Source of the DNA: Erigeron canadensis
Taxonomy: Eukaryota; Streptophyta; Magnoliopsida; Asterales; Asteraceae
Direction of reading: 5' to 3'
Assembly: GCF_010389155.1 (NCBI RefSeq)
Contig: NC_057768.1
Coordinates: 37,613,633 to 37,677,632 of the forward strand
DNA: 64,000 bases
Made by a program: the position numbers and the translations under genes
Shown here: positions 23,505 to 33,858 of the stretch, in pieces
Position numbering within the stretch: position 1 is the first letter of the stretch
Layout: each line of letters starts with the position of its first letter
The notes under the pieces: generated by a model
The model's database searches: none
What the model was told of the DNA's origin: nothing
The model's input: only the letters and a program-made list of their open reading frames with translations

Positions 23505-23513
23505 TTATAACTT

Positions 23514-24819
23514 ATATCATAATTGAAGGCCGGGTTTCTTTGGTTTAGAATTTTGATTAAGTAGTTACACATACAAATGGAATATTGTTTATTACATGGG
23601 TAGTGGCCGGGTACGTGCTACTGCTTATGTTAGTGATGTCACGCAGTGCAGTCTCTGAAAATTTATAGATATAAGACGAATCAGAAAAAAGACCCCTAAA
23701 TTAAAAGCAAAAATTCATATTATTAATCTTATTAAGATTATTAAGTTATCGAACATAAATTTATAGATGTGTTCTTGTACATAAAGTATTTTTAAAAAAT
23801 GACGAAAAAAAGTTATTATATATTAATAAACATGACAAAAGTTATTTTTCAATCACATGTGAAAAAATCAAGAAATAAAATTAAAAAGGCGATTCAATAA
23901 AATCTATATGTCATCATTTTGTAGTTTTATGAGAATTATTAAAGATAAACTTCAAAAATATATATCATTTGACAAATTATATTTAACAAAACAAAAAAAT
24001 ATTATAAGTTGAATACATTCATACATATAAGTTGGACACACTTATACACTGTACACATCAAATTAAAAGATGTAATAGTATTTTATATTGTTACTTTATT
24101 GAAGACTATTCTAGGTCTACAAGGACATTATAGTAGCTTGCAACTACATTTCAAGATTGAAAAATATAACTTCTTTTATCTGTAAAAAGATGTGTAATTA
24201 GTGGGCTTTTTTATGCTAATTAAATTATATGGTTTAGTTTTTTGGTTAATCGCTAGAATTTATAATGAGTTAAATTGATTACATTAATATTATATATATA
24301 TATATATATATAAATAATAATAATAATCAGACCCCATAGGAAAACAGGCCTTGGCTCATCGTCCACTTTGTCCTACCCCTAAGCCCGCCCGTGATCCCAC
24401 GTATACTATTTTAGCTGATTAAATGTTTTGGCAACACCCCCATCATGATCAAGTTCCAAATGATATTTTATGATACTACCCTTCAGTCTTATGTAATGAA
24501 TGAATAGTCTTAAAATGTATATATAAATAACATATTTAATATGAACAAAACAAAATGAATATATGTCCGGTCGTTGACCTAGTTAGAAATAATATATTTA
24601 ATCCTTTATATTACAAATTATCTCTTTCTTTTTTAAACTTTTTATTTTTAAAAATCAATGTACTCTTAATTTTTCAACACCTTTTTAATTCACACAATAA
24701 ATCTACTCTAATATTCCCAAAACATTTTCAACAACTATATACCTATCACATTTATTTATTAAATTAAATATTTTCGCCTAATATATCAATAATATCCTTA
24801 AAATATTATTTACAATATT
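23514..24819. other. AT-rich non-coding stretch
   Basis: No gene seen. (TA)n tract at about 24291-24312. Confidence 0.4.
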
Positions 24820-24990
24820 TCCACCCGTTGTCACTTTCTATGAGCAACCTGGGTTCGAATATTGCCAGAAGCATAATTGATATTAAGTGGTTGAATTACC
24901 TTGACACTATCCTTGTTGGGGGTTATGTGGGTACCAATTCGGTACATGGGATGAAACGGTTCTTATCAATCTACCGTTTTTTACAATATC
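24820..24990 (+). repeat. Possible SINE fragment
   Basis: Contains a pol III B-box-like GGGTTCGAATATTGCC at about 24850, followed by sequence typical of SINE bodies (GGGGGTTATGTGGGTACC). No A box or target duplication was found. Confidence 0.3.
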
Positions 24991-25014
24991 TCTTAACCTT
25001 CAAAATAGTGAAGT

Positions 25015-25130
25015 ATCCTTTTTACATCAATTACTTTGACGCTAATAACCACATTGCTACCACTATCGTCACATATCAACACCGTCACCGTTGCCGCCGT
25101 GGTTATTGTCTTCGCATTGCACGGATACCC
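25015..25130 (+). repeat. Member of the dispersed TACATCAATTA...CAC/GCC-rich...GCATTGCACGG family
   Basis: Starts TTTTTACATCAATTAC, continues with ACC/GCC-rich sequence and ends TCGCATTGCACGGATACC. The same order is seen at 28228, 29265, 54880, 59459 (inverted) and three times at 62570-63045. Probably the 3' tail of non-autonomous Helitrons. Confidence 0.5.
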
Positions 25131-25299
25131 AGAGGCGGTACCAGAAAGAAATCTTAGGGGCAAAATTAAAAAATTCATGAAAAATAAATTTAAAAGGATT
25201 AAAATGTAAAAAAAAAAAGGTATAAGAAAATTTTAAATATATGAAAATTTTAAAAATACATGACAATCTACCAATATATATATATATATATATATATAA

Positions 25300-25480
25300 C
25301 AAGGTCCTAAATTCTTTTATAAAGAATTAAAGACCGTTAGATGAGTTCAAACTTTTAATTACAACCATTAGATCAAAATAAATGTGTTATTTCTAATTTT
25401 ACTATTGAAAAAACACAACTTTAGTCCTTCTATTTTACATAATTAATCAAATATTAGCTTCGTACACTTTAAAACTTTTA
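25300..25480. repeat. Interspersed repeat, first copy
   Basis: Shares TTAAA...GACCGTTAGAT, CAACTTTTA/GATCAAAATAA and AACTTTAGTCCTT with 26309-26470, in the same orientation. Small AT-rich mobile-element copies; ends not defined. Confidence 0.4.
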
Positions 25481-26308
25481 ATGTATCGATTATATGTTTA
25501 AACATATTTGGATTCTATGTTAGCTGTGAATGGACTTTGATTGAATCCAAAAAGCCCATGACTAGACCATCAAAAGTCCAGAACCAAAGCAAAAAATAAG
25601 AGCTTTTTAAAGATAACTAAAAGTATAATACACATATATATTTAATTCTATGATTAATAAATAAATATAAATAAAAGTTAATAACATCATTAAAATAATC
25701 TAACTATTTAAATGTATTAATAAACATCATTTAATGAACATCATTTAATGGTTATTTTTTAAGGATAAAAAAGTATATATATATATATATTATAATATTA
25801 AACATACAATTTTTGTAATAATATTATAATATGAATATAAAATCAAATATTAAAAACTTATATTATAATTTCTTTTAAGTATTGAACTATATTTATTCAA
25901 TTACTATGACAATAGCCCAGTGCTACTCGTCACCCATGATGCTTAGGGCTTATAGGGGAAGTTTTAAATCTAATAACAATGATTATCCTAATTATAGTCT
26001 GTTTACAATTATTAATAACAACAATATTACAATTAAATTGATTACACTTAATAATATAAAATAAAATATTGATAGAAATATGTAACGTCCTTAACTTTTA
26101 GCTATATTTTGTTATTAGATAGACATTATGCAATAAAGTATTATTTATTTTTAAATTAGGTTAAAAGTGTAAATTGGTGACGAAAAATCAAAAAGTGTAA
26201 ATTAATTTATACATGTGTTGAATTAATTAATTTTGAGAAATTGAGAGTTGTGATTGGTCAATTGAATTTAGTGTATATATATATACACTTCTTTTTTTAT
26301 TATATACA

Positions 26309-26470
26309 TAAGAACGTCTTAAATTTTTTTTATGCAGAAAAAGGACTGTTAGATTAGTTACAACTTTTAGATCAAAATAACTAGATCATTATCGAATTTA
26401 TTATTACATAAACATAACTTTAGTCTTTTTACTTTAGATAATTAAATTTTGTGTATTTAATTAATATTAT
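26309..26470. repeat. Interspersed repeat, second copy
   Basis: See 25300. Blocks GGACTGTTAGATTAG, TTTTAGATCAAAATAA and CATAACTTTAGTC are shared. Confidence 0.4.
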
Positions 26471-26536
26471 AATACAGTATATATAAAATTGGAAGAATAT
26501 ATAAGTTTGACATACTTTTATTGATTTATATATATA

Positions 26537-27381
26537 CTAGATTTTAGACCTGTATAAATATACGGGTGTATATAAAGATTCTACAGTTAAATAAAACTTA
26601 TAAGTTTATGACAAAAGTCATAAAATAAATATATGAAGCAAGATATGTTTGGTTTGTAAAGATCCATTTAGAAATATATTTAGATAAACATGAATATTAC
26701 TTTATTAGAAGTAAAAAAATATTTATAAATCTAATTAAAAAATTGATATATGTTTAATACTTTTTAAAAAGTTGATATTTATCTGTTAAATAAAGGTATT
26801 TATTGCTCGCTTGAGCACTAATCATATAAAATATCAAATGTAAGTGTAATGCATAGATATTGTTATGATGTTTTGATAATTTATATAAAAATTATTTTTT
26901 ATTTTGTTAATTTTTCTTTATGTGTGTATGTATATAAACATTAAATAATGTGAAAGATCGTAAAATATGACTAATATAGTTACACAACTTAAAAAGAAGT
27001 CAAATCTATATTCAGTTCTTAATTATATTCAGTTACACAAATCTGGTCATCTTGAATTTCAACCTGTCACTTAATACTAAAATTTTAAGTTTTACTAATT
27101 GTTTATAAAAACATAAAATCATGAAATTTTATGTCTTTTTTTTCTCTATATTAGACATATTTTAACTTTGAATGAATTTGCGATAGTTTTCAATGAAAGT
27201 TTGTTTATTTATAAATTAACTCATTTTAACATGATAATAATTTACATCTTTTGCATTATGATACCAATTTATCCGTTTTCTACATCTTATATCTATATTT
27301 GTCAATTTACGATATTATGAAACGATAATATGTCATTAATTAAATATATTCTCTCGCGTATTACGCAGGACAATAATCTAG
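26537..27381. mobile_element. Segment bounded by two inverted Helitron-type ends
   Basis: Left: ACTAG followed by ATTTTAGA and the hairpin CCTGTATAAATATACGGG (a minus-strand 3' end). Right: CTCGCGTATTACGCAGG hairpin, then ACAATAAT and CTAGT (a plus-strand 3' end). Aligned inversely, the two ends share ACTAGATT and CCTG. This may be two Helitrons with outward-facing 3' ends, or one element with terminal inverted repeats. Interior AT-rich, no gene. Confidence 0.45.
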
Positions 27382-27889
27382 TTCTGTTAATATAAATGTA
27401 TTAAATAAGTGAAATAAACAACTTTTAAATATAACAAATTAACATCTTAAAACATCAAAATTGAGATCCATTGACGGCGGAAAGATTTAGACCTTCAAAA
27501 ATACTAAACATGATTTATTTTTTAGGTTTCTCAATCTTCGAAAATGTGATGTCCACCTCTGAGTCGATCTTCATTTAAAGTCAAATGCTTCTTTGTTTTT
27601 GTTGTCATTTCTGAAGTCATTGGTGGCGTCAAAAATAGATTTCATATAACCATTCTGCATGCATTGAAATACTAATAGGAATATAGAAAAAACATTGAGA
27701 GAGATGAAAAATATGGATGAAACATGAAGAGGTAAGAATGTGAAACATATCAGTTTTTCATCTTTATGTTTGAAATTGTGATGTATTGAAATGAAAAAAA
27801 AAAGTGTGGTATTTATAATGGTATCTAAAATCTCCAATACGTTTGTAAGGATTTCTTATTAATTACACACTTTGACTTTGTTAATATTT

Positions 27890-28135
27890 GTTAGGTGCCA
27901 ATGGGTTTAAACTATAGTGTCATTCCAAAGTCCTACAATGATATTTGATCCTGGGAGACTAGGGTTTGAGTCTGAGCAGGAGGTTTTACTTCTAATTTAA
28001 CGTCATGCCTTCTGTAGTGGTTAAATTGGTGGGTTTTTTCTCCCCTGTGGTCCCTGACTTCGTAGATTGGTTGCTAGTGATTGTCTACCCGAATGGGTGT
28101 AACGGCTAACCGTACCGTGACACGAACGTTAAAAA
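27890..28135 (+). repeat. Possible tRNA-type SINE
   Basis: A-box-like TTAGGTGCCAATGGG at 27891, a B-box-like GGGTTTGAGTCTG about 75 bases later, and a terminal A run (GTTAAAAAAAATA). No clear target duplication. Confidence 0.4.
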
Positions 28136-28227
28136 AAATATATGTTTGGTATATTTAAACAAAATAATATTATTGTTTTGATTGTGAGAATACCAGAAAT
28201 AGAACTTTAATTTGTATATATGGTAAT

Positions 28228-28415
28228 ATGGCTACTATGGGTTGTCATTATTACTTTTATATTCACTATCGCCGCCGTCACTGTGGCCCCTACTTCCGCC
28301 CAACTGTCATCACCGCTATAGCTGCCGACACTACGGCCTCCATCTGTCGCCACCACCTCCGCCACCCGTCTCCGCCACCATTACTCTCATCGCTGTTGCA
28401 TCGTACAGACACAAG
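28228..28415 (+). repeat. CAC/GCC-rich dispersed repeat
   Basis: Repetitive GCCGCC, CACC and CCACCTCCGCCACC run ending GTTGCATCGTACAG. Same class as 25015. Two overlapping open frames here are by-products of the composition. Confidence 0.4.
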
Positions 28416-28449
28416 TCTAGTGTGTATATATATAAATTAATGTAAAGCA

Positions 28450-29264
28450 TGGTTTGCGTATTGTATGCTTAAGCTTGATAGTATACTTTTAAAATGTAAA
28501 ATTGTATTAGAAACCCACATAAGAAATATTTACATTAATGTTCAATAGTTCTTCGTAGTGGTAAGTGTAGTTTGGACTTTGGAGTGATGGTTGAAATCTA
28601 AAAATCGTTTTGGAAGTTTGATTAAATAACACAAAGTAATTATCAAGAAGTCTTAGACATTAAAAGGTTACCATATATAGAATAGGCAAATTTGACTTTT
28701 AGTTTAGATGGTTGATATTTATTTGTTTATTAATTTCAATGGCTAAAATCATCTTACAAATATATTTTTTTCTCTTTGCTATGGGAACCATATACATATA
28801 TAATATAATTTAAAAGAATAAACTCTTTTGTTGTAGAAGAATAAGCCATAATCAGACTACAATTGACAACAAACTAAATTTAAAAAAATGAAAAATAACA
28901 TAACAATTCAATATCAAATAATAAACAAATACAAACAAAATACCAAAAAAGAAAATTAAAGTGATATAAAAAAACTGTGTTTTTTTTGTTTTTTAGAAAT
29001 TTACCAAACTTGATTCGTTTATTAAATATAAGAAATGTACTCTCAACTTCCCTTTTAATATAGGATAGACACTTATTATGAAATCAAATGACTTTATCTA
29101 AGTTACCTAAAACATTTATTCTCTCCAAATTTTTCAAAAAAGGACTTGATAAACTCAAATTATCCTTCTCCAATATTCATTTTTATGAATATCAGTACCT
29201 AATATACCTATAATACCCATAATAGAATTATTTATAACATACATCATTCAACTATGAAAATAAC
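28450..29264. other. AT-rich non-coding stretch
   Basis: No gene or defined element seen. Confidence 0.4.
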
Positions 29265-29380
29265 TACATCATCACTTTTACATCAATTACTTTTAGATTA
29301 ACAACCACACCGCCACCGCCATCATCGCCATCAACTGTCTCTACTACTTAACGTATCGCATGGATATTTGTCTATATATA
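29265..29380 (+). repeat. CAC/GCC-rich dispersed repeat
   Basis: TTTTACATCAATTACTTTTA, then ACACCGCCACCGCC..., ending GTATCGCATGGATATTTG. Same family as 25015. Confidence 0.5.
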
Positions 29381-29679
29381 AGAATATAGATTAAGCTAGC
29401 CCATGTCATGGAATGATTTCAAATATTATAACTGAGTTTTTATTTATCAGTTAGATTACAATTATTTTGACATTTTAGAATTCGATGAAGTAATTACATT
29501 TAGAACGGGGCAAAATTAAGGCATGGTGAGTGTCTTTACGCCTGATTTTTTTTTCTTGGTGCGTGGGGTAAGCAAAAAGACATCTGACCCTAAAAGAAAG
29601 AAAGACTAGTTCACTAGTCCTCCAATGTATATGAAAGACCGAGTATGTCAAAACGTAGAAACTGTGCTACAGTATTATA

Positions 29680-29716
29680 CTAGTTATAGTATCCGTGCGT
29701 TCCCGCGGGATACGCT
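29680..29716 (-). mobile_element. Helitron-type 3' terminus
   Basis: ACTAG followed by TTATAGTATCCGTGCG and TTCCCGCGGGATACG. On the minus strand this is a GC-rich fold-back followed by CTAG and T. The element body extends right into the tandem array. Confidence 0.5.
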
Positions 29717-29724
29717 TTCTATAC

Positions 29725-30800
29725 AAAAAAGGTAAAATCGTAACCATGTGATAGTTATTTAATGAAAACATGATAACCCAAAATTCAGTGGCAAGAAAAT
29801 AAAAACGAAAACTTTGATTTGGCGCAAATGTAAAAACGCTATGTATATAAAAAGATGAATAAAAATAGTGAAAACCAAATGTTTAAAAGTAACATCGTAA
29901 CCAGGTGAAAGTTATTTGATGAAAACATAAGAACCCAAAAAATTTAGTGTCAAGAAAATAAAATCGAAAACTTTAATGCGGGACAAAAGTTAAAAGATAG
30001 AAAACTTGTACATTTCACGCATAACGTACTTGTATTTTCATATAGCTTTTTAGTATATTATAAATGAGAATCCAAACATTTAGTGTCAAGAAAATAAAAA
30101 TGAAAAATTTGATGTGGGCAAATTTAAAAATGTTATATATAAAAAAAATGGATGAAAATAGTCAAACCAAATTTTTAAAAAGTAAAATCGTAACCATGTG
30201 AAAGTTATTTGATGAAAACATGAGAACCCAAAAAATCAGTGTCAAGAAATTAAAAACGAAAACTTTGATGTGGGACAAATTTAAAAACGTTAGGTATATG
30301 AAAAGACAAATAAAAATAGTTAAAATCAAATGGTGAAAGTTAGTTGATGAAAATATGAGACCCCAAAAATTTTGTGTCAAGAAAATAAAAACGAAAACTT
30401 TAATATGAGGCAAAAGTTAAAAGATAGAAAATTTAGGAGGTTAAAATAAAAAATGGTAAAAAATTATTATTTGCTATAAGAACTTGTACATTCTACACAT
30501 AACGTTAAAACTTGTACATTCCACGCATAAAGTACTTAAATGAAAATAATCAAAGACCAAATGTTTAAAAGTAAACCCGTAACTGTGTGAAAGTTGTTTG
30601 ATGAAAACATGATAACCTAAAAGTTTAGTGTCACGAAAATGAAAGCGAAAACTTTGATGTGGGATAAAAGTTAAAAAAAAATAGAAATTTTAAGGGTTAA
30701 AACAAAATTTAGTAAATATTTAGGAGTTTAAAACGAAATTTGGTTAAAATTAATATGTGTTTTAAATGCTTGTACATTTCACGCGTAAAGCATTTGTACA
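29725..30800. repeat. Degenerate about 150-bp tandem repeat inside a Helitron-like element
   Basis: Units run GTAAAATCGTAACCATGTGA, GTTATTTGATGAAAACATGA, ACCCAAAA, GTGTCAAGAAAATAAAAACG, AAAACTTTGATGTGGGACAA. Copies start at about 29730, 29885, 30177, 30330 and 30570, with spacer segments that repeat CTTGTACATTTCACGCATAA. Open frames across it are chance. Confidence 0.7.
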
Positions 30801-31011
30801 TTTACATAAGTTTTTATATATATATAATATATTTATTAATCTTGTAAAAAAATACTCTATGCTAACTATTTAATAAGTTATTATAATAATCATTTGATTT
30901 TACGTGATTTACCAAATGAGTTGATTAAATCAATAACATATTAATATATTTCATTATTTTGTAAGTTATTTTCCAAGAAAGAAAGTGCCCACGGGGTGAT
31001 ATCCTTTTCCT
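30801..31011. other. AT-rich spacer
   Basis: Nothing recognised. Confidence 0.4.
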
Positions 31012-31308
31012 TTTTTTTAAATGAATTTATGTCAGAATTCGACAGTGAAAAGTGTAGTATACGTTATCTTAACCAGGTCTGTGTTAGAAAGTTTTCTCAA
31101 AATAGAAATGCTTATTTCAAATACCCGATGGAGGAAACCCCCTACTAATCCGCTCGAAGGCACGACGATTAATAGGAGTAAATCTTGTCCTCTCAGCTGA
31201 ATATACCCAATCCAAGATTTCGTAGAGGGACTTCCTACGTCCACCTACGACTTGAACACAAGACCTCTTAAATGAGAGTTGCCCTTTCAACCACTGAGCT
31301 AATCGCAG
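31012..31308 (-). repeat. tRNA-derived SINE
   Basis: On the minus strand the head reads GCGATTAGCTCAGTGGTTG, a near-perfect pol III A box. About 30 bases on, GGTCTTGTGTTCAAGTC is B-box-like. The body runs to an A-rich tail (ATTTAAAAAAAAGG) at about 31010. No target duplication could be read. A truncated relative lies at 18530-18690. It is not a tRNA gene: no cloverleaf beyond the boxes. Confidence 0.7.
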
Positions 31309-32430
31309 TTCGTTTTTATTTTTTAACATTACTCATTTTTTACTTCTTTTTGACTTCTTTTTTTTATTATTATAAATTTATGTTAATTAAACTTAATAAA
31401 AAAAAGAAAACGATTCTAATAATAAAAAAAATTAAAATAGCCAGTGTAAACGGTTAGAAAATAGATAAATTTTACATTTAGAAATGATTGATACGTGTCA
31501 TTCAGGGAGGATTCCACCTTCTAAGTCATAACCGCCATGCCATTAGAATTCCATTAAAAAAAAAAAAAAAAGTTCCTAATAACCGCCCTTTACTCCTACA
31601 TAATCAATTTCACCACCTCTTGATTTGTCTCTCTATGTGGGTTATCAACTTCATTCAATCAAGAAATAATCATCAGGAATTTTTTTGTATATATTTGAGA
31701 TTCAGAGTTTACCCAAATCAAATGTTCGAGATTCCATTTGCTACTACTACTACTACTTATTGTTGTTGGTACGAATACCACTGAAGACTTACATTAATTA
31801 GGCATGTATATATGTGTTTATATATTCTTCTTCTTCTTTGTACGTATGTTTATTAATCTAAAGAAGTGAGAAATTAAAGATGGATGCTGCGGCATATTTA
31901 ATTTGTTTCTCTATAATCTGTACTTACGAGCTTCTTTTAAATTAGAACCAATAAGTCACGATTCACAACCAATTTGTATCACGAACATTATGCATAATGT
32001 ATTTTCGAATAATTACACACACTCTTGTAAACCGATTTGTATAAACGAGAGAAATTAAGATGTTGCATATTAATTTAAGTTGTTTCTCTGATTTGTATTT
32101 TCAAGATCTTTTTTTTTTTCTAATGCAAGCCAAGTGATTAAAAGGTGCATCTAGCTTTTTTATGCATGCGTTTCTATCTGTTTCTATGACAGGGTTTTGG
32201 CATCAAATCTTAATTAACTTCAATGTCAAGGGGAATTGATGCAGTGGATTATCGCAAATTAATATTCGAAGCAGATCGATACTGGTATTTCAACCTGATT
32301 CTTCACTAAATTCTACAAGGTTTTTAAAATGGTTATGGATTAATATGTTCTATATATGGACACTATTATGATGCAAGATTTTATCATCCTAAACGGTTAG
32401 GATTGACATCTATGTCCTACTACAATCAAG
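31309..32430. other. Non-coding stretch with one short exon-like frame
   Basis: An ATG at about 32224 opens MSRGIDAVDYRKLIFEADRYW before a donor-like TG|GTATTT. No partner exons were found, so I do not call a gene. Leader-like pyrimidine- and ACT-rich sequence lies at 31600-31780. Confidence 0.25.
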
Positions 32431-32850
32431 TGCACGTACGGAATCATTGTGGAACTCATTTTAATAGAATAAAACTAGTGATTTGGGGATGATGTGGCTC
32501 ACTCCGTTGTATTATGTGACTATGCTAGTTGTCATAACTCATAAGGTTTACTTGCATATGCACGTTGTGAAACTCATTTTAGAATGAAACTAGTGATTTG
32601 GGGATAATGTAGCTCCCTCCGTCATATAATTACAAGACTATACTAGCAAGACGTAGTCGTCATAATCAGTGGCGGATCTTGAGGAAACTCACGGAGGGGG
32701 CGAACATCACGAGATCCAAAAATAATACGAAGAAAACTAATTTTACGAACAAAATATAGATAAAGTGGGCATTACGGAGCGAAAAAACGGAGAGGAACGG
32801 TTTGCCATTGGTCATAAGGTTTACTTACATACATGTTAATTAAGACATGA
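32430..32850. repeat. Direct duplication of about 128 bp, the second copy split by a MITE
   Basis: Both copies contain AACTCATTTTA, GAATAAAACTAGTGATTTGG (or a close variant), ATGTGGCTC/ATGTAGCTC, CTCCGT, GTCATAA and ATAAGGTTTACTT. The second copy is interrupted at GTCATAA by the element at 32669. Confidence 0.55.
32669..32810. mobile_element. hAT-type MITE
   Basis: 142 bp. Left end CAGTGGCGGATC, inverse right end CAATGGCAAACC, flanked by 8-mers GTCATAAT and GTCATAAG (7 of 8 identical). The 8-bp duplication and CAGTG-type terminus fit hAT elements. Confidence 0.6.
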
Positions 32851-33858
32851 GAGTTGTATGATATCATTTGTCACCATATATAGTGGTAGCCTAAAGGAAG
32901 GTGAAATAAAATGATAGTAATATCATGATGGAGTGATCATTACAAATAGCTGATAGTGATCAGAGAGGCTTGACCATAACAAAATGAATGACCGGACTTG
33001 AAGATAGTAACTTACAGCCAACATGGAGAGATGGTTATAAAAGTAAATTAACTAATACTCCAATAGATAAATAGTTGATAGCCCACTAGGGAAAATGAGT
33101 TGATTGTGGTATACTGGTATTAACTTCCAGCCCATTAGGGGGTTATAGTTGCAGAGTTTGCAACAGAAACTGAATAGAAGGATAATAGCAATATAGCCCA
33201 TTAGATGATGAGTGCATATATATATATAGCATCAGGATTCAGATGAGCATTGATGTCCATTTTCATGAGATGCTACATTTTTTTGTGCCAGCCTTTTTAT
33301 CCGAACGATGCTAACTGATCTTGCATTCGTATCTTATATATAACTCTCTATTAGGAAAGAGAGCTGTGTATAAGGCCACCCTCTAGAGGCACAACCGACC
33401 AAATTTATTATGCATGCTCCGCTCACTTGGTGAATACAGATGGTAAATGATGTATTTTATTTTTAAAAAATATTAAAAGCTAAGAAAAAAAAATGTGGTG
33501 CTGTTCTGGTACCCTGGTAAACTCTAGGTGCTATAGCATGCCCCAACAAAGCTACCATAAGATGTGGGTTTTGGGCGGGTCAGTTGGAGCAAATTGGTAG
33601 AAAGACGGGACCGAGGGAACACCCATTACCAGCACGTTACTTGGAAACTTATCTGGTGTTAATATACATTATTATAATTGAACAATGCAATATAACAGTG
33701 GCATTCTGCCAGACAAGATTTAGATAGGGGACGTGTGAAACAAACTATTACACAATATACCCAGAGCTCGGCAATTTTACCAGAAAGGAACTACATAGGA
33801 ATGCATAAAAGAGATTATTACACAATATACCAAAGCTCACATGGATTGTCTTGGCACC
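32851..33858. other. 3' flank of the FLC-like gene
   Basis: No gene. ATTACACAATATACC is duplicated at about 33748 and 33818, in the presumed 3' untranslated or downstream region of the minus-strand MADS gene. Confidence 0.35.

Noticed and set aside
28228..28445. Two overlapping frames rich in H, R, S and P
   Set aside because: They are translations of the CAC/GCC-rich repeat in different frames.
29725..30800. CRISPR-like array
   Set aside because: Units are about 150 bp, degenerate and without short regular spacers. This is plant nuclear DNA and the array is an ordinary minisatellite.
31250..31308. tRNA gene on the minus strand
   Set aside because: A and B boxes are present, but the rest does not fold into a tRNA and continues into a SINE body shared with 18530-18690.
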